From positions 1 through 64,000 of the forward strand of contig NZ_ATUK01000017.1 of assembly GCF_000420165.1 (NCBI RefSeq): a stretch of DNA of 64,000 nucleotides, in the 5' to 3' direction. Position 1 is the first letter of the stretch, and each line of letters starts with the position of its first letter. A program made the translations under genes and the position numbers. The stretch comes from Thioalkalivibrio sp. AKL19 (GTDB lineage Bacteria; Pseudomonadota; Gammaproteobacteria; Ectothiorhodospirales; Ectothiorhodospiraceae). Below are positions 1 to 7,788 of the stretch, one piece after another. A model generated the notes under the pieces. That model saw only the letters and a program-made list of their open reading frames with translations. It had not been told where the DNA came from and searched no databases.

Positions 1-94
1 GAATTCTCCTACCGTCTGTGCCACAGGCCAGATGCCGGCCTCGTCCCTCCACCCCGACAGACCCTTTCTAGGCCTGCCGGGGTTAAACATACAA

Positions 95-338
95 GCCGCC
101 TTGGCGGCGAAGCCCCCGCCAGAGCCGGCCGCGAACCCTGGGCCACCCCACATACCAACGACCCGTCCGGCACACCCTCCCGGTCATCCCGGCCGTAGCG
201 AAGCGAAGAGCCGGGATCTCCCGCGGTGGGACTGCCTGGACGCGAGAGATTCCGTATAACCGCTCCGGGGTTTCCGGAGTGCCAAAGAACACACCCCCGT
301 CACTGCGAGGAGCGCAGCGACGCGGCAGTCTCCGGGAA
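95..338. repeat. Dispersed palindromic repeats in the 5' non-coding region
   Basis: The first 463 bases hold no convincing gene. They contain copies of three repeat types that recur in the window. At about 95-127 is a reverse-oriented copy of the element whose other copies read GGCTTTGGCGGGGGCTTCGC. At 181-222 is a copy of the CCGGGATGAC/GTCATCCCGG palindrome. At about 300-338 is a copy of the element built on TGCGAGGAGCGCAGCGACGC. Each can form a hairpin, as expected of REP-like extragenic palindromes. Confidence 0.7.
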
Positions 339-463
339 CGCCGCCGACCTTGATACGTCACTACGACGAAAGCGCCAAAAATCGCCGGTACCAAAAGCAC
401 ATGTCGGAGCGGGCCCGCCCGCGAACAACCCATCAATCAACACACACCAACACAAAGCACAAA

Positions 464-1471
464 ATGAAAGTACTCATAACCGGCTCGGCCGGCTTCATCG
501 GCAGCGCCCTGAGCCTGCGCCTGCTGGAGCGTGGCGACCAGGTGGTCGGCGTCGACAATCTGAACGACTACTACGACGTCTCGCTGAAGGAGGCGCGCCT
601 GGCGCGCACCCAGGACCACCCGAACTTCACCGAAGTGCGCGAGGACATCGCCGATCGCGCTGCGATGGAGCGGGTGTTCCGCGAACACCGCCCGGAGCGG
701 GTGGTGAACCTGGCGGCCCAGGCCGGCGTGCGCTATTCGCTGGAGAACCCGGCGGCCTATGTCGACACCAACCTGGTCGGTTTCGGCAACATCCTGGAGG
801 GCTGCCGCCATAACGGCGTCGAGCACCTGGTCTATGCCAGCTCCAGCTCGGTCTACGGCGCCAACACCACCATGCCGTTCTCGGTGCACGACAACGTCGA
901 TCACCCGCTGAGCCTGTACGCCGCCAGCAAGAAGGCCAACGAGCTGATGGCGCATACCTACAGCCATCTCTACGACCTGCCGGTGACCGGACTGCGCTTC
1001 TTCACCGTCTACGGCCCCTGGGGCCGCCCGGACATGGCGCTGTTCATGTTCACCAAGAAGATCCTGGCGGGCGAGCCGATCGACGTCTTCAACTACGGCC
1101 ACCACCGGCGCGACTTCACCTATATCGACGACATCGTCGAGGGCGTGATCCGCACACTGGATCACGTGGCCCCGCGCAACCCCGACTGGAACGGGGCCGA
1201 GCCCGACTCGGCCACCAGCGCAGCCCCCTACCGCCTGTACAACATCGGCAACCACGAGCCGGTGGAACTGATGCGCTACATCGAGGTGCTCGAGGACTGC
1301 CTGGGCAAGAAGGCCCAGAAGAACCTCCTGCCGTTGCAGCCGGGGGATGTCCCGGACACCTATGCCGATGTCGAGGCCCTGCGCGAGGACGTGGGCTATG
1401 CCCCCGCCACCGCGGTGGAAGATGGCATCGCCCGCTTCGTCGAGTGGTATCGCGAGTACTACCGGATCTAA
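464..1471 (+). CDS. UDP-glucuronate 4-epimerase-like NAD-dependent epimerase
   Basis: Extended short-chain dehydrogenase (335 aa) that probably interconverts UDP-GlcA (or UDP-GlcNAcA) and its C4 epimer for polysaccharide assembly. The glycine-rich NAD motif GSAGFIGS lies near residues 7-14. The catalytic region has SSSSVYG followed by YAASKK, the Tyr-x3-Lys signature. [10 protein letters not shown] and the RRDFTYIDD motif are typical of the GAE/LspL group of UDP-uronate epimerases. The ATG at 464 was chosen because the NAD motif then starts at the usual place; an upstream in-frame start at 350 would add a repeat-derived tail. It lies 3 bp before the dehydrogenase gene, so the two are probably one operon. 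A TviC-like role on the N-acetylated sugar cannot be excluded. Confidence 0.9.
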   Translation: MKVLITGSAGFIGSALSLRLLERGDQVVGVDNLNDYYDVSLKEARLARTQDHPNFTEVREDIADRAAMERVFREHRPERVVNLAAQAGVRYSLENPAAYVDTNLVGFGNILEGCRHNGVEHLVYASSSSVYGANTTMPFSVHDNVDHPLSLYAASKKANELMAHTYSHLYDLPVTGLRFFTVYGPWGRPDMALFMFTKKILAGEPIDVFNYGHHRRDFTYIDDIVEGVIRTLDHVAPRNPDWNGAEPDSATSAAPYRLYNIGNHEPVELMRYIEVLEDCLGKKAQKNLLPLQPGDVPDTYADVEALREDVGYAPATAVEDGIARFVEWYREYYRI

Positions 1472-1474
1472 ACC

Positions 1475-2773
1475 ATGGATAACTTCAACGCGCCCAAGAG
1501 CCCCAACATCGCCGTCATCGGCCTCGGCTACGTCGGTCTCCCGCTGGCGGTGGAATTCGCCCGCCACCTCCCGGTCACCGGCTTCGACATCCACGCCGGG
1601 CGGATCGCGGAGCTGCAGCAGGGAACCGATTCCACCCGCGAGGTGGAACCGGAGGCGCTGGCCGCCGCCCGCCACCTGCGGCTGACCAGCGACCCGAGCG
1701 ACCTGGCCGGCTGCAACACCTTCATCGTCACCGTCCCCACGCCGGTGGACGAGCACAAGACGCCGGACCTCACGCCGCTGGTGCGCGCCAGCGAGACCGT
1801 TGGCGCCGCGCTCAAGCCGGGCGACACGGTCATCTACGAGTCCACCGTCTACCCCGGCGCCACCGAAGAGGTCTGCGTCCCGGTGCTCGAGCGCGTCTCC
1901 GGCTTGCAATACAACGCCGAAAACAACGGCTTCTTCGTCGGCTACAGCCCCGAGCGCATCAACCCCGGCGACAAGGAGCACGGCTTCACCACCATCACCA
2001 AAGTCACCGCCGGCTCCACGCCGAAGTGCGCCGACTACGTCGATGGCCTCTACGCCGGCGTGGTCACCGCCGGCACCCACAAGGCCAGCAGCATCCGCGT
2101 GGCCGAGGCGGCCAAAGTCATCGAAAATACCCAGCGCGACGTCAACATCGCGCTCATCAACGAACTGGCGCTCCTCTTCAACCGCCTCGACATAGATACC
2201 GAAGAGGTCCTGCGTGCCGCCGGCACCAAATGGAACTTCCTGCCGTACCGACCCGGCTTGGTGGGCGGCCACTGCATCGGCGTCGACCCCTACTACCTGA
2301 CCCATAAGGCGCAGCAGGTCGGCCACCACCCGGAGATGATCCTCGCCGGCCGGCGCGTCAACGACGGCATGGGCGCCTACATCGCCGAGCGTACCATCCG
2401 CCAGATGCTGCGCCAGGGCATCAACCCCGTCGGCGCGCGCGTGCTGGTGCTCGGCCTCACCTTCAAGGAGAACTGCCCCGACCTGCGCAACACCCGCGTG
2501 GTCGACATTATCGCCAGCCTGCGCGAGCACAACGTCGAAGTGGAAGTTTGCGACCCGTGGGTAAACCCGCGCGAGGCGGAAGAGGAACACGGCATCAGCC
2601 CCCTGACCGAGGCGAAGGAGGGGGCCGTCTATCAGGGCGTGATCCTCGCCGTGCCGCACCGGGAATTCGTCGGGGGCGGCGCCGACCCCATCCGTGCCCT
2701 CGGCGCCGAAAACTGTGTGCTGTTCGATGTGAAGTCCGTGCTGCCGGCCGGTAGCGCCACCCTGCGCCTGTAA
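1475..2773 (+). CDS. tviB: UDP-N-acetylglucosamine/galactosamine 6-dehydrogenase (TviB/WbpO type)
   Basis: Nucleotide-sugar dehydrogenase of 432 aa that oxidises C6 of a UDP-HexNAc (or UDP-Glc) to the uronic acid with two NAD+. The N-terminal Rossmann motif is GLGYVGLPLA (residues about 17-26). The central active-site segment GGHCIGVDPYY carries the catalytic cysteine at residue 267. The C-terminal UDP-binding part includes GLTFKENCPDLRN. The VIGLGYVGLPLAVEF start and YSPERINPGDKEH segment resemble the TviB/WbpA/WbpO branch more than UDP-glucose dehydrogenase Ugd. With the upstream epimerase it would supply uronic acid sugars, giving the polymer negative charge. Confidence 0.9.
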   Translation: MDNFNAPKSPNIAVIGLGYVGLPLAVEFARHLPVTGFDIHAGRIAELQQGTDSTREVEPEALAAARHLRLTSDPSDLAGCNTFIVTVPTPVDEHKTPDLTPLVRASETVGAALKPGDTVIYESTVYPGATEEVCVPVLERVSGLQYNAENNGFFVGYSPERINPGDKEHGFTTITKVTAGSTPKCADYVDGLYAGVVTAGTHKASSIRVAEAAKVIENTQRDVNIALINELALLFNRLDIDTEEVLRAAGTKWNFLPYRPGLVGGHCIGVDPYYLTHKAQQVGHHPEMILAGRRVNDGMGAYIAERTIRQMLRQGINPVGARVLVLGLTFKENCPDLRNTRVVDIIASLREHNVEVEVCDPWVNPREAEEEHGISPLTEAKEGAVYQGVILAVPHREFVGGGADPIRALGAENCVLFDVKSVLPAGSATLRL

Positions 2774-2798
2774 GAGAGCATTAACAGCTTGGAGACAT

Positions 2799-2945
2799 AT
2801 GATCACTCAGGTCGCAACAGTCACCCCGTTGCTCGTAGTTGATCCCTGGCTGGCGCTGGAAGCGGTCGTGGTAATCGGCGGTGTGTACGTGCTCATCTGG
2901 GGCGGCGTGCGCGGCATCCTCGCTCCACGGGTGTCTCTGAGTTGA
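2799..2945 (+). CDS. Predicted small membrane protein (48 aa)
   Basis: Short reading frame MITQVATVTPLL... with one hydrophobic stretch (about residues 17-35, VVDPWLALEAVVVIGGVYVLIWGG) followed by a basic and Ser-ending tail. A ribosome binding site GGAG lies 5 bases before the ATG (TTGGAGACAT). It sits 25 bp after the dehydrogenase stop and 15 bp before the flippase start, so it is placed as an operon member. No family is recognised. It may be a small accessory subunit of the export machinery, or a chance frame; the good Shine-Dalgarno and tight spacing favour a real gene. Confidence 0.5.
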   Translation: MITQVATVTPLLVVDPWLALEAVVVIGGVYVLIWGGVRGILAPRVSLS

Positions 2946-2960
2946 TCCAGCTTCCCGCAG

Positions 2961-4289
2961 ATGCGAGAGCCTAAAGTGCAAATGGCCAAAGCGCCCATTC
3001 GGCGGCTGCTCGATAGAGCCCTTGGGGGGGCGTCTAGCCGCGTGTTTCGCGGTATGGCAACCCTTGCGCTTGGCAGCGGCCTGGCGCGTCTCATCGGAAT
3101 CGCGTCTATTCCAATCCTCACCCGGCTGTACAGCCCTGAGGATTTCGGCGTCCTAGCGGTGTTTACGGCTATCGTCTCCTTGTTGGCCCCGATCGTGACA
3201 CTTCGTTATGTGCTTGCTATGCCGTTGCCTCGCCGGGATGGCGTGGCCATCAACTTGGTGGCCCTCTCCTTGCTGCTCATGGCATGTTTCACGGGAGTGA
3301 TGGCTATTGCCCTGTGGTGGTTGGCTCCGGCCCTTCTAGGGCTTTTCTCTGTAGAGGCCCTGCTTCCCTGGTGGTGGCTCATCCTTGTCGGCGTCGCGGC
3401 GGCGGCCGCCTATGAGCTGCTGACATATTGGGCGATGCGGGAGCGCAACTATAAGGCGATCGCCACCACCAACGTCTGGCAGAGTGCCGCGGGGTCAGTT
3501 GTCAAAATTGGCCTTGGCTTGCTCGCACTAAAACCAGCCGGTTTGCTGTTCGGGCAGGTAGTGGCTCAAGGTGGGGGGGTAACATTTCTCTGGCGTAGCG
3601 TCGCCAAGTCATTACGCGCTAACTGGAAGTATGTCCGGCCGTCGATTATGCGGAAGGTCGCATGGCGTTATCGCGGCTTCGCCCAGTACCGTGTGCCCTC
3701 ACAATTTCTCCTCGTCTTCTCCAGCCAGGCGCCTCTTCTTTTCATGGCGCTGCTTTTTGACGCAGACACCACAGGGCAGCTGGCGCTGGCCATTATGGCA
3801 GTCACTCTTCCCGTGGCCCTGCTCGGGCAGACGACAGCCAAGGCGTTCTATGCAGAAGCTTCAAAACTAAGCTCGAAGCAGCCGCGTGCCGTCCGCGCCA
3901 TGCTCCTTGAGGTGCTCAAGCGCTTGGCCGTGCTCGCTGTAGCCCCGGCACTACTCCTGATGATCTTCGGCGCTGAGCTGTTCCCGCTCGTCTTCGGTGG
4001 TAACTGGGGTCTGGCCGGCGTGTTTGCCTCAAGCCTGGCAATGTTCATGTTTTTCCAGTTTCTGCAGACCCCCGCTGCTCACGTGTTCTATATCTTCGAT
4101 GGGCAGCGTCCGCTACTTTTCCTGAACCTTCAGCGAACGGTGCTAATCGCCGGAACCTTCGGCGTCACACACCTGCTTCAATTGTCGGCCGTTACCGCCA
4201 TGTGGTGCTATTCGCTAGTACTGGCGGTGCATTATGCCCTAAGCATTGTCTACGCCGTTCGCATTATACCGAATGAGCCTGAAATCTGA
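2961..4289 (+). CDS. Wzx-like polysaccharide flippase (oligosaccharide translocase)
   Basis: Integral membrane protein of 442 aa with about 12 hydrophobic segments, in the MATE/Wzx-type polysaccharide exporter superfamily. The N-terminal part (GLARLIGIASIPILTRLYSP, residues about 35-54) matches the conserved first helix and loop of Wzx/RfbX-like flippases, and the rest is alternating helices rich in Leu, Ala and Val with few charges. It would move lipid-linked repeat units to the periplasmic face of the inner membrane. An alternative start lies at the ATG at 2982. It follows the small membrane gene, and base composition begins to shift towards A+T in and after its 3' part. Confidence 0.85.
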   Translation: MREPKVQMAKAPIRRLLDRALGGASSRVFRGMATLALGSGLARLIGIASIPILTRLYSPEDFGVLAVFTAIVSLLAPIVTLRYVLAMPLPRRDGVAINLVALSLLLMACFTGVMAIALWWLAPALLGLFSVEALLPWWWLILVGVAAAAAYELLTYWAMRERNYKAIATTNVWQSAAGSVVKIGLGLLALKPAGLLFGQVVAQGGGVTFLWRSVAKSLRANWKYVRPSIMRKVAWRYRGFAQYRVPSQFLLVFSSQAPLLFMALLFDADTTGQLALAIMAVTLPVALLGQTTAKAFYAEASKLSSKQPRAVRAMLLEVLKRLAVLAVAPALLLMIFGAELFPLVFGGNWGLAGVFASSLAMFMFFQFLQTPAAHVFYIFDGQRPLLFLNLQRTVLIAGTFGVTHLLQLSAVTAMWCYSLVLAVHYALSIVYAVRIIPNEPEI

Positions 4290-4500
4290 TAGAACTCCGA
4301 ATTTCAGGGACGCAGTGCCTGAATAATTCCGTGACAGTCTCTAGTGCGGAAAACAGCCCAACACGTATGCTTTTTGTGCGCTTGTTATTTGTTTCAATCT
4401 GGTTGATTTAAAGCAAATATATATGTCCAAAAGGTCGATGAAAGACTTCACATAATGTGGCCTACATTCTAGGTAGAAATATTCTAACTGGTGCGAAAAA
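4290..4500 (+). other. A+T-rich intergenic leader with weak hairpin
   Basis: This gap separates the flippase from the MurA-like gene and is strongly A+T rich (for example around 4385-4430). A short hairpin TTCAGG...CCTGAA lies at about 4302-4323 without a clear T run, so it is at best a weak terminator. A promoter for the MurA-like gene is likely here because of the AT-rich composition, but I cannot single out a convincing -35/-10 pair. Confidence 0.4.
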
Positions 4501-5748
4501 ATGGATAATCGGCTCGTATTGCATAAAAGTAGGCTTGAGGGCTGCGTATCACTTTCTGGGGCAAAAAATAGTGTCCTCCGCCTGATGGCGGCATCTCTGC
4601 TGACTTCCGACGCAATCACCCTGAAAAATTATCCTGCGTCACTGCTTGATGCTGAAGTTCATGCAGGTATGCTTGAGAACCTAGGGAAAAAGTGCGATCT
4701 AACCGACAATCAAGTCGCCATTTCACAGGTCAAGGCGCCGCCGTCCGAACTGGATTGGGATAAACGGTCTATACGAAATACGCTCTTGATCCTGGGTGCC
4801 CTGACTTCGCGAACCGGAAAAGGTTCTGTGCCCCTTCCTGGAGGATGTAAGTTGGGCGATAGAACGTTCGATTTGCATGAGTTGGTGTTGCGATCACTAG
4901 GGGCAAAGGTTTGGCAAGAGGGCGATATGCTTTGTGCCGAAGCGCCGAAAGGAGGATTGGTTGGGGCTGATGTTCATCTCCCACTTCGTTCGACCGGGGC
5001 GACGGAAAATGCCATCATATCAGGGACTCTGGCCAAAGGCGTTACACGCATCTGGAATCCTCACATTCGGCCTGAAATATTGGACCTGGTTAAATTTCTT
5101 AGAACCATGGGCGCGAAGATCACTGTGTTCGGACAGGAGCATATAGAAGTAGTTGGTGTTGAAGGGCTCAACGGTACAACATACACACTAATGCCCGATA
5201 ATATGGAAGCAATTACTTGGTTAGTTGGAGCTGTCATTACAGGCGGCGATGTGGAAATCAGGAACTTTCCATATACCGATCTGGAAGTCCCGTTGGTACA
5301 CCTGCGGGACAGCGGAGCAAAGTTTTACCGCGGTGATGAGGGGCTGATCGTACGTGGTGGAACCTGTTATCCGCTGGAGATTAGTACTGGACCGCATCCG
5401 GGCATAAACTCCGATGTCCAACCCATTCTGGCCGCCTATGCCGCCTGTGCGCAGGGTGAATCGCGCATCATCGACCTACGCTTCCCCGGACGCTACGGCT
5501 ACGCCGCCGAGTTGGCCAAAATGGGCCTAAGCTACAAAATAGACGGCAACCTGCTAAAAATCCAAGGCAACGGCGGCAACCTAGAAGGTACCATCGTCAA
5601 AGCGCTCGACCTGCGCGCTGGCGCAGCGCTGGCGCTGTGCGGACTGGTGGCGCATGGCGAAACGGTGATCGAAGATGCCTGGCAGATTCAACGCGGGTAT
5701 GATCGATTTGACGAAAAGCTTAAAGATCTGATGTCGCAGCCGCTGTGA
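4501..5748 (+). CDS. MurA-like UDP-GlcNAc enolpyruvyl transferase paralogue
   Basis: EPSP-synthase-fold protein of 415 aa, close to the 419 aa of E. coli MurA, which transfers enolpyruvate from PEP to the 3-OH of UDP-GlcNAc. Key positions fall where E. coli MurA has them: Lys22/Asn23 in SGAKNS, the PEP-attacking Cys116 in LPGGCKLGDR (Cys115 in E. coli), Asp305 in GINSDVQ, an Arg in the DLRAGAAL segment and a final RGYDRFDEKL. Its setting is odd: it lies inside a capsule/exopolysaccharide cluster, in A+T-rich sequence, not near cell-wall or hisG/bolA-type genes. The sequence is divergent outside the active site, so it is unlikely to be the housekeeping murA. It probably works with the MurB-like gene at 6281 to make a muramic-acid-type precursor for an exported glycan. 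The exact acceptor sugar is inferred only. Confidence 0.82.
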   Translation: MDNRLVLHKSRLEGCVSLSGAKNSVLRLMAASLLTSDAITLKNYPASLLDAEVHAGMLENLGKKCDLTDNQVAISQVKAPPSELDWDKRSIRNTLLILGALTSRTGKGSVPLPGGCKLGDRTFDLHELVLRSLGAKVWQEGDMLCAEAPKGGLVGADVHLPLRSTGATENAIISGTLAKGVTRIWNPHIRPEILDLVKFLRTMGAKITVFGQEHIEVVGVEGLNGTTYTLMPDNMEAITWLVGAVITGGDVEIRNFPYTDLEVPLVHLRDSGAKFYRGDEGLIVRGGTCYPLEISTGPHPGINSDVQPILAAYAACAQGESRIIDLRFPGRYGYAAELAKMGLSYKIDGNLLKIQGNGGNLEGTIVKALDLRAGAALALCGLVAHGETVIEDAWQIQRGYDRFDEKLKDLMSQPL

Positions 5749-5870
5749 TTATCTACCTCCAAAAACCTATGCGTGCCTCCGGGCCCGGGCCACAGTGCAG
5801 TCTTGGGCAGGCAGGGGCGGGGGACAGGTGTAGGCGTTTTTCGGCATCCAAGCGACTAGATTGATGTAGC

Positions 5871-6293
5871 CCGGTTCGCGTACATGAAGATAAGGGTCTG
5901 CTTGGTGATGCGAGTGCCTCCATTATGCTGTATGGAGGATCTAAGCTGCATCATCCTCGGTGCCGTGACGGTGCGACCGTGTTCGCACACAACGTGCTGT
6001 CCGGTAACATGGAGGGACCCTTGCTGCACCTCCGGGACGCCGGCGTGGACTTGTTCGCCAATTCCGGCACAGTTGACGCCGAACCTGGTCGGATTACGGT
6101 CCATGGCCCACGGCGATTGTCTGGTGCCCATGCGGTATCCACGGATCTGCGCGGCAGCATGGCGCAAATCTTGGCGGCCATTTGCGCAGAAGGTCAAAGC
6201 CGTGTGGAGGGGGTTGAACTAGCTTTGCGTGGCTATAACGAACTTCCCCAAAAACTGGCCGCTCTCGGGCTTGAGGCCGCATGGAACGACTGA
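5871..6293 (+). pseudogene. Fragment of a second MurA-like gene (N- and C-terminally incomplete)
   Basis: The frame is open from just after a stop at 5862. Its first ATG, at 5925, gives 122 aa. From about NMEGPLLHLRDAG to ALRGYNELPQKLAALGLE it aligns with the internal part of the MurA-like protein at 4501 (compare PLVHLRDSGA and GRYGYAAELAKMGLS), including a TDLRGSMAQIL segment equivalent to the Asp305 region. The catalytic-Cys half and the C-terminal Arg segment are missing. The 3' end overlaps the MurB-like start by 13 bases, as in a translationally coupled murA-murB pair. I read it as a decayed copy; a short domain protein that is still translated cannot be excluded. Confidence 0.6.
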
Positions 6294-7294
6294 CTGATCA
6301 GGACCTGGCCGAGCTGCGGGAGCTGTGCCCGGGTGGCGTATCCATGAACGTTGACTTGGCGTCGATAAGCCAGTGGAAGATTGGCGGAACCGCTGACGTT
6401 ATTCTGCGGCCATCGTCGTCCGCACAGGTGGCAAACCTTCGTCGCTGGTTCCATGAGAGACAGATGCCTCACGTCGCCGTTGGGTTGACAAGCAATCTTC
6501 TGTTCTCCGATGAGGGCCTGCGAGTCCCCTGTCTTCAAATCGGGCCGCGTATGGGCGCCGTCGCCATCAATGGAACGAATGTTTATGCACAGGCCGGAAC
6601 ATGGGTGCCCGGACTGGCCCGTAAATTGATGAAGGCTGGGTTGACCGGCGGTGAACATATTTGCGGTATACCCGGCACCTTGGGTGGCCTCATCTGTATG
6701 AATGGAGGTAGTCAGCGCAAGGGAATAGGAACAAGCGTTGTGACGGTCGAGAGTGTCGATCAGGGCGGTTTCCGATGTGTCCGATCGGTAACTGACTGCG
6801 GCTTTGCATATCGGCAGTCCGTGTTTCAAGGCAACAATGAAGTGATCACCTCTGCCAATCTGCGTTTCGTCCCCGGCGATCGCGCCGTGGTCCGCGCCGA
6901 AATGCGTGCGATCCTTGCTGAACGACGTCAGAAGTTCCCACGTAAGCAGCCAAATTGTGGTTCCGTATTCAAGAGCAACCCGGCCATGTATGCAGAGATT
7001 GGCCCTCCGGGGGAGGCCATCGAACGACTCGGTTTCAAGGGAACGCGCGTTGGTGGTGCTGAGGTCTCGCCTGAACATGCGAATTTCATCGTCAATCGGG
7101 GCGGCGCGCGGGCACGGGACGTCTTAGCGCTGATTGCGGCGATCAAGCACAAAGTAGAGTGCGCGACGGGCTATCAGCTGCAGGCCGAAGGCCATTACGT
7201 CGGAGCTTCGGGCACTATTATGCCTCTAGATGGGGGCTCACAAGAAGACATGCCACCTGATCAACCGGGGTGCGGCGGACCAGCCGGTCCATGA
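6281..7294 (+). CDS. MurB-like UDP-N-acetylenolpyruvoylglucosamine reductase paralogue
   Basis: FAD- and NADPH-dependent reductase of 337 aa that would convert UDP-GlcNAc-enolpyruvate to UDP-MurNAc. The FAD-domain features are WKIGGTADV (about residues 29-37), the VGLTSNLLFSDEG region and GIPGTLGGLICMNGG. The substrate domain has NCGSVFKSNP with the proton-donor Ser, and GGAEVSPEHANFIVNRGGA, both typical of type II MurB. A late Glu (QAEGHY) could be the second catalytic acid. The last 25 or so residues (after about LDGGS) are unlike MurB and run into transposase debris, so the natural C-terminus may have been replaced. The gene overlaps the MurA fragment and belongs functionally with the MurA paralogue. 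Confidence 0.82.
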   Translation: MERLTDQDLAELRELCPGGVSMNVDLASISQWKIGGTADVILRPSSSAQVANLRRWFHERQMPHVAVGLTSNLLFSDEGLRVPCLQIGPRMGAVAINGTNVYAQAGTWVPGLARKLMKAGLTGGEHICGIPGTLGGLICMNGGSQRKGIGTSVVTVESVDQGGFRCVRSVTDCGFAYRQSVFQGNNEVITSANLRFVPGDRAVVRAEMRAILAERRQKFPRKQPNCGSVFKSNPAMYAEIGPPGEAIERLGFKGTRVGGAEVSPEHANFIVNRGGARARDVLALIAAIKHKVECATGYQLQAEGHYVGASGTIMPLDGGSQEDMPPDQPGCGGPAGP

Positions 7295-7376
7295 AACGCG
7301 CCAAGGCAGCTGGCAGCACCTGCACTTCTTTGAGCATCGCGGCTACATCTACGCCAGTGTAAACCCGTGTGCGCTG
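7251..7376 (+). pseudogene. ISL3-like transposase N-terminal remnant
   Basis: In the frame of position 7275 the translation reads through ADQPVHETRQ, SWQHLHFFEHRGYIYASV and then a stop at 7377. This matches the start of ISL3-family transposases, where a Cys-rich finger is followed by an xxWRHLxFFxHRxYxHxRVPRV motif. Only about 40 residues survive, with no catalytic DDE part visible. The remnant overlaps the tail of the MurB-like frame. From 7377 to 7660 I see nothing recognisable. Confidence 0.5.
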
Positions 7377-7660
7377 TGACCACAGCGCCAGAAACCGTCG
7401 GGTTGATCTTGCCCGCCACCAATGGCCGCTCTGTTGACTTCTCCGGCTTGAGGTGGACGGCCTCGATGGGGCACCAGTCTCGGGTTTCTCGGCGCCAGCG
7501 ATGCGGATTCCGGGCCTTAGCTTCGACTTAGACCTACAAGCACTTTTCGAAGGTCGCCACATTTCCGCCGTTATGACGCTCGACCGGCGCCACATGCTGG
7601 ATGCCGCTGTGTCGAGGCTCCTGGCTGTACCGCTGCACGAAGCGAGACACACTCCTTAGG

Positions 7661-7769
7661 CTCTGTTTTCAAGTGCAACATCCGGGCAGTTTACGGGGGT
7701 TAGGATGCTGCGATGGACAGACGACGCCAGCACCTAAGGAGTGAAGATCGGCGATACTATAGAATTTAA
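7661..7769 (+). mobile_element. IS30-like left-end remnant
   Basis: The segment GGCTCTGTTTTCAAGTGCAA followed about 30 bases later by a short frame (ATG 7713) MDRRRQHLRSEDRR resembles an IS30-type terminus and the first residues of its transposase (typically RRYxHLSxEDR). The frame stops at 7767, so only the extreme 5' end would be left. It directly precedes the A+T-rich glycosyltransferase block. The identification rests on short similarity and is tentative. Confidence 0.35.
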
Positions 7770-7788
7770 GAGAACCAAAAAGTTTTAA

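Noticed and set aside
437-2806. A 789-residue minus-strand frame across the epimerase and dehydrogenase genes
   Set aside because: It mirrors two well-supported genes on the plus strand; high-GC third positions keep the antisense frame open. No motif or ribosome binding site.
7218-7652. 144-residue minus-strand frame after the MurB-like gene
   Set aside because: Ser/Arg-rich and overlapping transposase-like sequence that reads on the plus strand; no family resemblance.
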